Assembly: GCF_000306255.2 (NCBI RefSeq)
Contig: NZ_AKWY02000034.1
Coordinates: 1-64,000, forward strand
DNA from: Leptospira noguchii serovar Panama str. CZ214
GTDB taxonomy: Bacteria > Spirochaetota > Leptospiria > Leptospirales > Leptospiraceae
Reading direction: 5' to 3'
DNA length: 64,000 bases
Shown here: in pieces, positions 39,861 through 49,748 of the stretch
Position numbering within the stretch: position 1 is the first letter of the stretch
Layout: each line of letters starts with the position of its first letter
The notes under the pieces: generated by a model
Seen by the model: the letters and a program-made list of their open reading frames with translations, nothing else
What the model was told of the DNA's origin: nothing
Database searches by the model: none
Program-made: the position numbers and the translations under genes

Positions 39861-40281
39861 TGAATTCTATACTTCCCAATCAGTGTGAAGATGATTAGTT
39901 TAAAATTTCCGATTAGGAGCGAACCTCCCGTTAACTTCGCCTAAAAAGAAAAAAATAATATTGTATTACAAAAAAAGATATTCTTTTGTAAATCTTGAAT
40001 ACTTTACTGCGAATCTTTTTCTACAAATGTCGAATGGGTTTGAAACAAGTTACAACGGTAGAAAGATTTTACTTTTAAGAATTCTATAGCAAGAACTTTT
40101 TTATAAATTGCAACAAAACTCTGAATCGATTTAAGGAGAGTATTTCACGAACCGAAACTATAATTAGGAAAGTCATATATATTTACACTTAGTTTTGATA
40201 GAAAATTGATTGCAAAGTTGTAAAGTAATGATGACTCAAATAACGTGAAGTAGTTTATGTCCCTCACACGTTAGCCGATAA
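39861..40281. other. Divergent intergenic gap
   Basis: 421 AT-rich bases between the CoA-transferase and the divergent hotdog gene. Promoters for both must lie here; no repeat-family copy or clear motif is seen. Confidence 0.5.
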
Positions 40282-40290
40282 GTGATAACA

Positions 40291-41145
40291 ATGACAGATA
40301 TACAGATAGAATTTCCGGAGAAGTATCATTTTTCTACAGAGTTATCTATAAGAAAAACGGATCTTGCTTTGGATATTCACGTATCTTTTGCTTCCATTTT
40401 AGATTTAGTAATGGAGGCACATCTACAGTTCTTTCAGTATCTAGGGTTTTCAGTCACAGATATTTATGGAAAGAGTATCATCTTTGCGAACGCTAGGATT
40501 TTATATCAGGGAGAATTACTCTATAAAGATCAAGTTAAGATAGACGTAGTTTTAGATAATTTAGAGGAGAAATCTTTTGATCTTACCTTTCGTCTTTCTA
40601 AAGATCAAAGAAAAGAGAAAGTAGCGCTTATAAAAATTAGAGTTTTATTTTTCGATTATTCCGTCCGTAGAGTAGTGTCTGTTCCAGAAGGTTTTAGAAA
40701 AATTTTTACAGAAGAAAAAATACCAGTTTATACTTCTTCTCAGATTGAAATCATTCAGGAGACAAGTTCTGCTCGAAGTAGAAGTATTGATAAGCTGGAG
40801 GTTTTGCGTTTTGCACATGGTCTTACACTCAAACTATACAGGATTGGAAATAAAACTGAAGTAATCAAAAAACATACTTCTCTTTTGGAACATATTCGTT
40901 CTGTTTCTATCCTTTTACCGGTTCGAATTGCTGGAGCTTGGGGAAGTAGGATTCTTTCAGAAAAAATCAAAAACATTTTAAAAGCGAAAGTACATTTGGA
41001 AGAACTCAGATACCTTTTGATTTTATTGCAGGATCTAAAAATTGATTCGATTGAAAGTGAGTTATCTGATTTAGAAATGATAGACAAACATCTGAAAAAA
41101 TATCTTGTCCGAGTTCGGAATGGAAAAACTAGAAAACTGAACTGA
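40291..41145 (+). CDS. Hotdog thioesterase fused to a four-helix-bundle (23S rRNA IVS-type) domain
   Basis: A 284-aa protein with two parts. Residues ~1-140 are a hotdog fold of the acyl-CoA thioesterase type (SFASILDLVMEAHLQFFQYLGF, then IIFANARILYQGELLYKDQV). Residues ~165-280 look like the four-helix bundle found in 23S rRNA intervening-sequence proteins (LEVLRFAHGLTLKLYRI ... HIRSVSILLPVRIAGAWGSR ... LEELRYLLILLQDL). I chose ATG 40291; a GTG nine bases earlier is possible. It lies between the CoA-transferase and SDR genes, so a lipid or polyketide-like role is plausible. The fusion is unusual. Confidence 0.72.
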   Translation: MTDIQIEFPEKYHFSTELSIRKTDLALDIHVSFASILDLVMEAHLQFFQYLGFSVTDIYGKSIIFANARILYQGELLYKDQVKIDVVLDNLEEKSFDLTFRLSKDQRKEKVALIKIRVLFFDYSVRRVVSVPEGFRKIFTEEKIPVYTSSQIEIIQETSSARSRSIDKLEVLRFAHGLTLKLYRIGNKTEVIKKHTSLLEHIRSVSILLPVRIAGAWGSRILSEKIKNILKAKVHLEELRYLLILLQDLKIDSIESELSDLEMIDKHLKKYLVRVRNGKTRKLN

Positions 41146-41803
41146 GGTCTATCCAAAATTTTAGAATCAATCATTTTTGAATTTTTGGGTTTCCCACAAA
41201 AGCTGTTGTATCGTATGATTATAGCATTCTAGTTTTCGTATGAATTCCCACATTGATATACAAAAAGAATTTTTAGATAAATTCATATTTCAATGTAGAA
41301 TTCTAAACATTCTATTTTAGAGTTTTGAATAGGATCTTTTTTTAATATTTTTTACTCAAACTGTCTGTAGTTTGAGTCCTTAACGTAAGTTCGATGAGAG
41401 TCATGATTCATTTTTCATCAAAAAGTTAGGATTTGAACTTTACAGATCGATTCCTAAAATGTGGAAACTACTGCAAATCACGATTTCACAAACAAATTCT
41501 AAAATTGTAGGAGTGTATATTTTTAGAAAATTCTTTTTTATTTTCTTACGTAGAGCTCACATTCATATAACGAGATCGCTAAATTGTCGATTTCATTTAG
41601 AAATTGAATTCTGATTGAGAATTATAGAATGGATTTGGATCTGAAAGTTGGATTTGTGTAAAAAATTGCAAATCAGGATTTAATAGGATCGTAAATTTTG
41701 ATTTTATAGAAATTTTTTAAAATGGATCCTATTAAGACTGAAGATTCGATTTATAAATATATCAATAAATTATAATATTTAAATATAAAATCTGGAGAAT
41801 ATT
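41146..41803. repeat. Gap with family A repeats
   Basis: Several degenerate family A units (about 41190, 41245, 41455, 41500) and an ACGTAAGTTCGATG motif at about 41391 of a type also seen in other gaps. No gene is seen. Confidence 0.6.
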
Positions 41804-42562
41804 ATGAAAGATAAGGTAGCCGTTGTGACCGGAGGAAGTACTGGAATTGGAAAAGCGGTTGTAAAGGAATTTGTCTCCAAAGGCGTTAAAGTTGTTTTTT
41901 GTGGTCGTAGATTGGAAGAGGGAAAAAAACTGGAATCCGAAGTGCGTGCTGTGGGCGGGGACGTATATTTCGTAGTTTGTGACGTAACCTCCGGAGAACA
42001 GGTAAAGAAGGTAGTGGATATTGCCTTGGAAAAATTTGGAAGATTGGATTTCGGAATTAACAACGCTGGAATTATGGGGCTCAATCATCCTTTACACGAA
42101 TACCCGGAAGACGTTTGGGATCAAGTAGTGAACGTAAATCTTAAAGGAACTTGGTTATCGATGAAGTATCAAATTCCGGAAATGATCAAAATAGGAGGAG
42201 GGGTTGTGGTAAATGTTTCTTCTATATCTGGAATCAATGGAGTTGTTGGAATCAATCCCTATGCAGCCGCAAAACATGGTGTTGTAGGACTTACAAAAAG
42301 TGCTGCACTGGAATACGCGAAAAAAAATATTCGAGTTAATGCGATTTGTCCGGGAGCTGTAAAGACTGAAATTTTAGACGAACTTTTTCATCTTGCAAAA
42401 GATCCTGCAGAAGCGGAAAGGCAATTAGTTAAATTACATCCTATTCATAGGATCGCTTCTCCTGAAGAAATTTCTAAAACTGTACTTTGGCTTTGTAGTG
42501 AAGACTCTTCTTTTATCACTGGGACTGCGATTCCTGTGGATGGCGGATATTCTGCAAAATAA
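41804..42562 (+). CDS. SDR-family NAD(P)-dependent oxidoreductase
   Basis: A 252-aa classical short-chain dehydrogenase/reductase. Cofactor motif TGGSTGIGKA (about residues 9-18), NNAG (about 86), catalytic Ser-Tyr-Lys (VSSISG ... YAAAKHG) and PGAVKTE are all intact; C-terminal GTAIPVDGGYS is typical. It could be a ketoreductase acting with the nearby condensing enzymes, but SDRs are too diverse to assign a substrate. It has its own promoter region after a repeat-rich gap; GGAG lies nine bases before the ATG. Confidence 0.92.
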   Translation: MKDKVAVVTGGSTGIGKAVVKEFVSKGVKVVFCGRRLEEGKKLESEVRAVGGDVYFVVCDVTSGEQVKKVVDIALEKFGRLDFGINNAGIMGLNHPLHEYPEDVWDQVVNVNLKGTWLSMKYQIPEMIKIGGGVVVNVSSISGINGVVGINPYAAAKHGVVGLTKSAALEYAKKNIRVNAICPGAVKTEILDELFHLAKDPAEAERQLVKLHPIHRIASPEEISKTVLWLCSEDSSFITGTAIPVDGGYSAK

Positions 42563-42878
42563 AAGTTGATAATAAAAAAACTGAAACCGTGGGAACTATC
42601 GCGTTTGTTAGAGCGGCTCCAGATGATGTATTGATAATAGCTATCAATTTAGTTCTATTTGAATTACCTAAGTGGGATTCACGTCAACCTGTAATATGAT
42701 TGGAAATTTTATAGAAACGATTTGATTTAAGGAGCGTAATTTTTAGGTCTAAATCGTCCTAATTTGACTACAGTTTATTCAAAAAAAAGAATGTACTATA
42801 GATTTGTACTTGAAGTTCATGAATGACACATATTTATAATAGAATCTTAGAAAGTATTTCAGCTTTCAGTATTTCTCC
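42563..42878. other. Short intergenic gap
   Basis: 316 bases, AT-rich, no gene or repeat-family copy recognised. Confidence 0.5.
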
Positions 42879-43688
42879 ATGATTGTTAATTATTTTGGAA
42901 TTACGGAAAAAGGAAATTTTCGTTCCCACAACGAAGACTCGATGTATGTATCCGGTGAAATTATAGCTGGAACGGTTTCTGGATCTTTTTCTTCTTCGGG
43001 AATGAGAGAGGCACCTTTGATTCTTGCGCTTGCCGATGGAATGGGTGGACATATTTCCGGAGAAATTGCAAGCAGAATGACACTTGAAAAACTCGCTTGG
43101 ACGGAAAGAGCGGTTCAACCTTTGGATGAATTGTCTCGCGCTGGTTGGCAGAGTTTATTCAGTATTATCAATCACGAAATCAATGATTATGCTAAGGAAA
43201 CCGGAAAACTGGGAATGGGAGCCACGTTAGTCGGTATTTTGTTTGGAAAAAGAAAAGTTCTAGTTTTTAATATGGGAGATAGTAGGGCTTATCATTTTTC
43301 TTCTCAAGGAATTCAAAAGATTACAGTCGATCATTCTTTTGCGGGTCCAATCAAAGAAAATCAGATTTCCAGAAGTTACATCACTAGTTGTATCGGAGGA
43401 GGTACCACCGATCTTCAGATGGATCTTTTTGATATTACAAATTCTTTAAACGTAGGAGATCGTATTCTTCTTTGTACGGATGGATTAACGGACGTAATTA
43501 AGATAGACGATTTGGAGGAAATTTTAAAAAATTCTTCCAACGTAAAAGAAGCTTGTTACCATCTTTTAGAAGAAGCAAATCTAAGAATGACTAAGGATAA
43601 TACTTCCGTGATCGTAATCGAGGTTAAAGAAAATGTACTTTCTAATTCCAGAACTTGGAAATTTACTCCAGGCGAAAAAAAACTGTAA
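42879..43688 (+). CDS. PP2C-family Ser/Thr protein phosphatase
   Basis: A 269-aa soluble phosphatase. Metal-binding motifs are RSHNEDSM (about residue 16), ALADGMGGH (about 52), MGDSRAY (about 133), LLCTDGLTD (about 203) and KDNTSVIVIE (about 238). It lacks sensor domains. Its 3' end overlaps the 3' end of the convergent SiaB-like gene by 26 bases. It may reverse the phosphorylation made by that kinase, which is inference from position. Confidence 0.92.
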   Translation: MIVNYFGITEKGNFRSHNEDSMYVSGEIIAGTVSGSFSSSGMREAPLILALADGMGGHISGEIASRMTLEKLAWTERAVQPLDELSRAGWQSLFSIINHEINDYAKETGKLGMGATLVGILFGKRKVLVFNMGDSRAYHFSSQGIQKITVDHSFAGPIKENQISRSYITSCIGGGTTDLQMDLFDITNSLNVGDRILLCTDGLTDVIKIDDLEEILKNSSNVKEACYHLLEEANLRMTKDNTSVIVIEVKENVLSNSRTWKFTPGEKKL

Positions 43689-44190
43689 GAGTAAAAAAGA
43701 AATTTCCATTTGGTGTTTTTTCAAAAGAGGAACGAAATGGAAAATCAGATTTTCTTAATATTTCCAAAAAGCCAAGCCCCGCTCCCTTACTAGATTTAGG
43801 TCTTTCTCCTTTTATCTTTTGTAGATACAATTCTTTTACCTCCGCTTCCGAAAGAGATAAAAAGTGATCCAATTTTTTTTCTAAAGTCGATGCGGTTTCT
43901 TCGCTAAGAAGATTTGCGGTCGAAAGTTTAAGTATATGATTTTTTTCTTTGACTAGAATTAAACCAATTCCATAACTTCCTTCTTTTTCCAAAGAGTAGT
44001 GGCTTACATTCTGGACCATTTCCACAAATACGTTTAGGATTTTGTTTTTCCCTTTTTGGTTTGTAATTCTATCTTTTAGAATTTCAGTAAGATTTCCTAA
44101 AATTTCGTGAGTTACCGCACCTTGATAATAGAGAACCGATTTTAATTTTTTTAAATAATCGTATTGTCTATACAGTTTGTCGAATTCCAT
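43663..44190 (-). CDS. Second SiaB-like protein kinase
   Basis: A 175-aa GHKL-type SiaB-family protein, paralogous to that at 31111. The N-box is VFVEMVQNVSHYS (Glu57, Gln60-Asn61) and the G-box is KSSKGAGLGFLEILRKS. It begins ten bases after the KAS II-type gene, so the two share a transcript, and it converges on a PP2C gene with a 26-base overlap. There is no SiaC homolog beside it; the substrate is either the SiaC encoded at 30734 or another protein. Confidence 0.85.
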   Translation of the reverse strand: MEFDKLYRQYDYLKKLKSVLYYQGAVTHEILGNLTEILKDRITNQKGKNKILNVFVEMVQNVSHYSLEKEGSYGIGLILVKEKNHILKLSTANLLSEETASTLEKKLDHFLSLSEAEVKELYLQKIKGERPKSSKGAGLGFLEILRKSDFPFRSSFEKTPNGNFFFTLTVFFRLE

Positions 44191-44200
44191 TCTGGTTTCC

Positions 44201-45496
44201 TTAAAAAAGATCTGGTGCTGTAAGACTTACAAAGGAAGATTGACTTCCTATTGCAAAGGCCATCGAAATCGCATTTCTAAGTCGAACCTTTCTGGCACCG
44301 TCCGTGATATGATCATGATCGCATTCTGGGTCCACGTCTTTCAGATTGATCGTAGGACAGAGAATTTGTTTTTCGAGCATTAAGGCCGTTGCCGCAACGT
44401 TGATAATTCCTGCTGCTCCAAAGGTATGACCAAAAATTGGTTTGATAGAACCAAGAGGAGCCCATTTATTCCGAGCAAGCCCGTTGTATAAAATTTTGAG
44501 AGCCCTACTTTCTGCCATGTCGTTGTTGATCGTCGCGGTTCCATGTCCGCAGAAATAATCAATGTCTCCTAGATTGAGTCCGCTGATTTTTAGAAGTCGG
44601 TTTAAACCGTTTGCAGCCTTTTTACCGGTAAGATCCATTCTCATTGCGTGATCCGCTTCGTTGTAGCTAAAGGTTCCTAAAACTTCCGCATAAATTCTAG
44701 CACCTCTCGCGATGGCGTGATCCATTCTTTCCATACAAAGAACGGCGGCGCCTTCTCCTAAGATAAAACCGTCTCGATTTCGATCATAGGGTTTAATTGC
44801 GGATTTAGGATTATCTTTTTCGCAGGACATAACGGAACTTACCGGATCGGAATACATCATCATGAGAGGTTTGATCAAAGGAAATTCGTGACCTCCAGCA
44901 TACATTACTTCCGCTCTTCCTTTTCGGATCGCCTGGTAACAAAGACTGATTGCGTGATGTCCTCCTACACAGGCGGCTGTGATTGTGGTTACAAAACCTT
45001 GTATGTTTGCATAAATTGCGGTAAGATTTGTAGGGTTGGAAGCCATAGAAGTAAGAACCGAATAACGATCAAAAACATTTGGATCTTTTTCTTCGTGATA
45101 AAGTTTCCAAGCGTGTTCCCACCAAGCGAGAGAGGCTCTAGAAGAAGAATCTATAAAACCTACCTTGGACGGATCGACGGAATCTTTTTCTAATTTAGCG
45201 TCTCTTCTTGCTTCTTCCATCGCGGACATAATCGCGAAAGTTTCTCTATTATAATGTTTTGAATATTTTTCGTCTAAATCGGGTAAGAACTTTTTCCAAT
45301 TGAAGTCGTTCATTTCCGCCGCAACTTTTACGGGCATATCGTCGGTTGGAAATCTAGTAATCGTATCTATTTGGGAATTCCCTTCGGAAAGATTTTTCCA
45401 AAAAGTGTCCACAGAATACGTATTTGGAAGGATAACTCCTATTCCGGTAATAGCAACTCTTGAATTGTGATTGGTTTTTGGTTTGTCCATGCTCAT
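44201..45496 (-). CDS. Beta-ketoacyl-ACP synthase (FabF-like, KAS II type)
   Basis: A 431-aa condensing enzyme with the Cys-His-His triad: TITAACVGGHHA (Cys about residue 171), CGHGTATINND (His about 315) and KPIFGHTFGAAG (His about 351). It is longer at the N-terminus than FabF, and the segment around the active Cys is unlike housekeeping FabF, so a specialised synthase is possible. It shares a transcript with the second SiaB. A second in-frame ATG six bases downstream is an alternative start. Confidence 0.9.
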   Translation of the reverse strand: MSMDKPKTNHNSRVAITGIGVILPNTYSVDTFWKNLSEGNSQIDTITRFPTDDMPVKVAAEMNDFNWKKFLPDLDEKYSKHYNRETFAIMSAMEEARRDAKLEKDSVDPSKVGFIDSSSRASLAWWEHAWKLYHEEKDPNVFDRYSVLTSMASNPTNLTAIYANIQGFVTTITAACVGGHHAISLCYQAIRKGRAEVMYAGGHEFPLIKPLMMMYSDPVSSVMSCEKDNPKSAIKPYDRNRDGFILGEGAAVLCMERMDHAIARGARIYAEVLGTFSYNEADHAMRMDLTGKKAANGLNRLLKISGLNLGDIDYFCGHGTATINNDMAESRALKILYNGLARNKWAPLGSIKPIFGHTFGAAGIINVAATALMLEKQILCPTINLKDVDPECDHDHITDGARKVRLRNAISMAFAIGSQSSFVSLTAPDLF

Positions 45497-46582
45497 CTGA
45501 TTTTGCCGCTTGTCCTAAGAGTAATCAAAAACTTTGTATTTTAGAACGTTAGTTTTATGTTTTTTTGAAATCAATAGCGCATAACGCGTATTTGATTTTC
45601 CACTTCCCTTTAACAAAATCTTAATTTAATTACGGATTTACTTTTCATTCTTTTTATAAATCGTCCACCGAAAAAAAATATATCCGTATATTCTGTATTT
45701 TAAGAGAATCGATTTTTGCAAAAATTGAAAAAACGGTTCTCTTAAAATTCGAAATTTATAATAAGCCCCAAATTCTATTTTCGATTTGGTCTAGGAAATG
45801 ATTTAAATATAACATTAGACGATATAAATCAAAGCAAAAAATGAGAAGGATCGTTTTTAGGTTATCATATCTGTTAAAAACAAGAATCCAAGAATATTCT
45901 AAAATTCGATTCTTTTTTAAAAAAACGTCTCTCTAGTAATTGAAATGTATAAAGTTCAAACAATTCATTTTAAGGAGTATAACAAAAAATGTTACAAAAT
46001 AATGAACAAGATACTGAAGTGACTACGTTTTCAATTTAGAAACTTTGGAGTAGAGATTCTTGTTCAAGAAAAGAAAAAGTTTTGGTGTTTTTCTAAAAAA
46101 TCATCTCTATAAAAACTGGAAAAGAATATTAGAATACTATATCGCTTTGGAACTATATATTATTATTTTCGGACGTTAGAGTAATAAATAGAGAATGAAA
46201 TTTAGAAGATAAATGCTCAAAAAAATCGTAAGCGATGTAAATTTACTCGAGAACTATAATTCAAAATTTTGTCTCTAAACGTAGATAGGTCTTAAAATTT
46301 ATGTACTCAATTATATAGAAATCAAGTAGTACGTATTTGTGTAAACTCTGAGTTAGTTGGAAATCTAAAGTTTATGAGTTTTGAACGTCTAAAATTAATT
46401 TAAAAACTTATTAATAGGTGAGAATGAATTCGTTTTTAGTTTACTGCGAGTTAAAACTTCTAGAAAATAAAAAACAGACTGGAAAGTAATAAAAATAGGT
46501 GATATTTTGTTAAATGAAAGGATTTATAGTGGAAAGTTTAGATTGTATATTATAATATTATTTATCTTTGCAATTTAAAACT
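45497..46582. other. Long AT-rich gap with a nested palindrome
   Basis: 1.1 kb with no gene called. A nested hairpin lies at 45697-45747. A frame of only 16 codons at 45989 has AAGGAG upstream and may be the stub of a lost gene. No family A, B or C copy is clear. Confidence 0.5.
45697..45747. promoter_or_regulatory. Nested inverted repeat
   Basis: Outer arms of 15 bp with one mismatch (ATTTTAAGAGAATCG / CGGTTCTCTTAAAAT). Inside the loop is a second palindrome, ATTTTTGCAAAAAT. About 200 bp upstream of the KAS II gene; role unknown. Confidence 0.55.
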
Positions 46583-47005
46583 TCACTTTGTATCATAGCA
46601 GAGTTTTCGAACGACTTCTAATAATTCTTCCGAGTTCCAAGGTTTTGGAATGATCATACAGGTTCCCACTTCTTTTTGAACCTTTTTAAAAATTCCTTCT
46701 TCGATATGTCCTGTTACTAAAATGGAAGGAATCTCTGGATATTTTTTATGTACTTGGATTAAAAACTCGTCTCCATTTGTAATTGGCATTAACCAATCGG
46801 AAACAATCAGTACTACCTTGGTTCCTTTCGAAACTAAATCGTCTATTACTTCTAAGGCTTCGGTGGCGTCTTGGGCCGTTTCAAAAATAAATTGGTGTCC
46901 GAGTTTATTTTTTAATTCTTGCACCAAAGAAATCAAAATGATCGGTTCGTCATCCACACAAAGAATCGCGTTCGGTTCGTTTTTTAAATTCAATTTGATC
47001 TCCAA
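46583..47005 (-). CDS. Stand-alone response regulator receiver
   Basis: A 140-aa CheY-like receiver without output domain. The acidic pair Asp18-Asp19, phosphoacceptor Asp70 (IVSDWLMP), Thr98 and Lys121 (IPKPW) are in place, so phosphorylation should work. The KPW ending and the Trp after the acceptor are common in receivers of Hnr/RpfG-type proteins. There is no histidine kinase next to it; the HisKA_2 kinases at 25-27.7 kb also lack a receiver, and pairing is possible but unproven. Confidence 0.92.
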   Translation of the reverse strand: MEIKLNLKNEPNAILCVDDEPIILISLVQELKNKLGHQFIFETAQDATEALEVIDDLVSKGTKVVLIVSDWLMPITNGDEFLIQVHKKYPEIPSILVTGHIEEGIFKKVQKEVGTCMIIPKPWNSEELLEVVRKLCYDTK

Positions 47006-47769
47006 GTTTGGTTTGAATTTTCAATACGTTTTTCGAAGAGAAAGAAATTGTACCAAAAGAAGTGTTCTATTCGTATTCTAAGGCGACTCATTTTTCAAAA
47101 AATACAAGCCGATTTTAGGTATTTCGCATTAATTTTTAGGGATGTTTATCGTTTACGTGGTTTTGTAAATTGTTTTAAATTACTACTTGTTTTGACATGA
47201 TAGAAATACTCTAAATTTTAAGAAGAACCACATTTTAAAGGCTGAATTTTAGACACTTTATTCTATTGTTCTTTTTTTAATTACGTTAGTTGAAAAAAGT
47301 TATCTCGTAAAATGTTTATATTCAAGCGCTGCTTACCAAAGACCAACACGGATTTGATATAAAAGGAAATTAGAAAAAGCAATAATTAACAAAGTTCGAT
47401 ATCGAGAAAGTGAATTTTTTGTAAAATATTGTGGGTTCTTACATTTTCAGAATGGATTATAAAACCTAGATTTTGCAGTTTGTTGATGGCTGCAAAACGA
47501 CGATTTTATGCAAAAATTGAATTGGACTACGGTATTCTTAGGTTTTATAGAGGGCTCTTTTAAGTTAACAAAGACAGTAATTTTTGATCGTTTCTAATTT
47601 TATGAATATTCATAATGTTTGTAGTTGTAATATGATCTTAAATGAGATTTCTTTTATGTTTTTAGAACAAACTCATTAGAATGAAAGTCCATTCAAAAAT
47701 GGATAGATAGATATTCTTTCTTTTAAAACTTTTTTGAGACATCTTTTTATACTTTTTGAAATCAGTATT
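47006..47769. other. Non-coding gap before the Rpn remnant
   Basis: About 760 AT-rich bases with one degenerate family A unit (about 47430-47470). No gene is recognised. Confidence 0.5.
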
Positions 47770-48373
47770 TCTGTAGTAGTCACGGTTAATTTCTCGTTTT
47801 AGATCTTTGGAAAATTCTTTTGAACTCTGAAGATTTAAAATCTCGAATCCAATCGATATACATAAGAGTTTTCTTAAGATTACAGTTCTTTTCGATTCTT
47901 CTTTGATCTATAGTAACAGAGAAAAAAGTCCGGGTAAATGAGAAATAAATTTTAAGTCACCTTCTCGAATTTTTTGAACGCCTCCAGGGTGACTTGAAAA
48001 ATGATACTTTCTAATTTATCTTTTAGTTCTATTTTTTAGATCAAATAAATCTATTCTAAAATCGGAGATAGAGTCTTTTAGAATATTAACTTCTTGATTT
48101 GTTAAAACGAACTGATCTAAGAATTGAATTATTTAAATAACTCTTATGTTCGAATAGTAAATACACGTTAGTTTTGTTTCCAGATTTGAAACAATAGATC
48201 TGTTTGTTCTTGTTTGAGTTTTTCTGAAATAAAACTAGATTCTAGGTTTTCTAAATCTAATAATTTTTCTACTTCGAGTGGTAATCTGTTTTTAAAAAAT
48301 ATTGGCTGCTTCTTTTTTATTCTGAAAAATTTCTCGAATCAATCGTGTGGATTGTTGATTTCGGTTATGGTTA
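47770..48373 (-). pseudogene. Decayed Rpn-family nuclease / putative transposase
   Basis: No single frame is open, but joined frames on the minus strand give Rpn-type segments in the right order: [18 protein letters not shown], then [38 protein letters not shown], then [19 protein letters not shown]. 'DLLF' and 'LLFEHKSY' are signatures of the Rpn (recombination-promoting nuclease) group. At least three frameshifts occur, the first at a T6/A5 run near 48300. The remains begin directly after the stop of the flippase-like gene and fade out below about 47800. Confidence 0.75.
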
Positions 48374-49381
48374 TTATTTACTTTCTACTTCGATCACTTC
48401 CGATTCTTTCAAAGAAAATTCGGCCTTACCAAGACCTCTCTTTCTTCTGTCCACGATCCAGTAAAGATAAAGAACAATAGCAAAAACACTCTGAAGTATA
48501 AACTGTGTTAGATGGACCGTAGTCGCATAAAACAAACCTTCGGAAGCATTTCTATTCATCAAAACAAATGCAGAAGTTACCGAAGCGTGAAACACTCCTG
48601 CACCGGAGGGGGCGGATGGAACCATTACACCAACCGCGCCAGCAAACATAATGAGTACGATCCCGGCGTAATCCATCGGAATTCCGACTAGTCTAAGAAG
48701 AAGCGCATAACTGAAAGCATAACCAATCAACCAAGTAAGAGCAGTAAGGAAAGATGGAAAAATGAACTTTTTAAAAACTAAAAAATTTCCTAGATCTCGA
48801 ATGTAATGAGCAAGTTTATCTAGAAACCAATCTTTTTTTCCAAAAAGACCCGCAATCCATGCAAGAACTTTTACGATCGTATCGTTTAAAAATCGAATTG
48901 CTATTAAACCTAAAAAAATTCCCACAATTATCAAAGAAGAAATAATAAAAAAAGAATTACTACTTTCGTCTTTGATTTCTAAGAACATCAAAGCACAAAT
49001 ACCTGCGGAGAATATAAAAGAAAAATCTAATACTTTTTCGATAAAAAGCGCTGTTACTAATGTAGGATATGGAAGAGAGGATTCTTTTTTACAAAAGTAT
49101 AAACGAAAAATATCTCCTCCTCTTGCGGGAAGAAACATATTTGCACCCACTCCGATAAAGGAAGAAAGCAGAGCATAACGGAAACCTACTTGTTTTCCCA
49201 TCAGTAGATACCATCTCCAAGAAAATAGAATGATCCCCCAAGCGGAAGAGATTATAAAAGGAATCAGATAGATAGGTTCCCAACGTTCCTGAATTTTATA
49301 AAATTCACTCAGATCCAGTTTAGAAAATAAAAAACCAAGTGCAAATACACTAACTAAGCTGCCAAATAAAATTCGTTTCAA
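48374..49381 (-). CDS. Flippase-like (lysylphosphatidylglycerol synthase TM-type) membrane protein
   Basis: A 335-aa polytopic protein with about eight membrane helices. The pattern near the N-terminus ([17 protein letters not shown]), [20 protein letters not shown] and [16 protein letters not shown] is typical of UPF0104 / LPG-synthase transmembrane-domain proteins, which move lipids or polyisoprenoid-linked intermediates across the membrane. It ends with a charged tail. It follows the HIT gene by 16 bases in the same run. The lipid moved is unknown. Confidence 0.85.
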   Translation of the reverse strand: MKRILFGSLVSVFALGFLFSKLDLSEFYKIQERWEPIYLIPFIISSAWGIILFSWRWYLLMGKQVGFRYALLSSFIGVGANMFLPARGGDIFRLYFCKKESSLPYPTLVTALFIEKVLDFSFIFSAGICALMFLEIKDESSNSFFIISSLIIVGIFLGLIAIRFLNDTIVKVLAWIAGLFGKKDWFLDKLAHYIRDLGNFLVFKKFIFPSFLTALTWLIGYAFSYALLLRLVGIPMDYAGIVLIMFAGAVGVMVPSAPSGAGVFHASVTSAFVLMNRNASEGLFYATTVHLTQFILQSVFAIVLYLYWIVDRRKRGLGKAEFSLKESEVIEVESK

Positions 49382-49397
49382 TGTTAAGTTCCTTTGT

Positions 49398-49748
49398 TTA
49401 ACCCGGAGGCCAGTGTAATTGTCGTTCCGCTAAAAGATGAAAGTGAATGTGAAATACAGTTTGCCCCCCGTTTTTTCCTGTGTTATTGACAACTCTGTAA
49501 CCGTTTTCCGCAAATCCAAGATTTTTGGCTACATCACGAATTTGTAATAAGATGTTTCCGAGTAGATTAGAATCTTCGTTTTCGATTTTAGAAAGAGAAG
49601 GAATGTGTTTTTTAGGAATAAAAACTATGTGAATCGGGGCTTGAGGAGAAATATCATAAAAAGCTAATGTCTCTTCGTTTTCAAAAACTATTTTGGAAGG
49701 AATTTCCTTACGGACAATTTTACAAAAGATACAATGGTGATCTGTCAT
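49398..49748 (-). CDS. HIT-family nucleotide hydrolase
   Basis: A 116-aa histidine-triad protein (HINT type). N-terminal [16 protein letters not shown] and the triad HIHFHLL near the C-terminus are clear. I take ATG 49748, which overlaps the ROK stop (ATGA) and gives the normal [10 protein letters not shown] beginning; an ATG six codons earlier is less likely. These enzymes cleave adenosine phosphoramidates and similar small nucleotides. Confidence 0.92.
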   Translation of the reverse strand: MTDHHCIFCKIVRKEIPSKIVFENEETLAFYDISPQAPIHIVFIPKKHIPSLSKIENEDSNLLGNILLQIRDVAKNLGFAENGYRVVNNTGKNGGQTVFHIHFHLLAERQLHWPPG

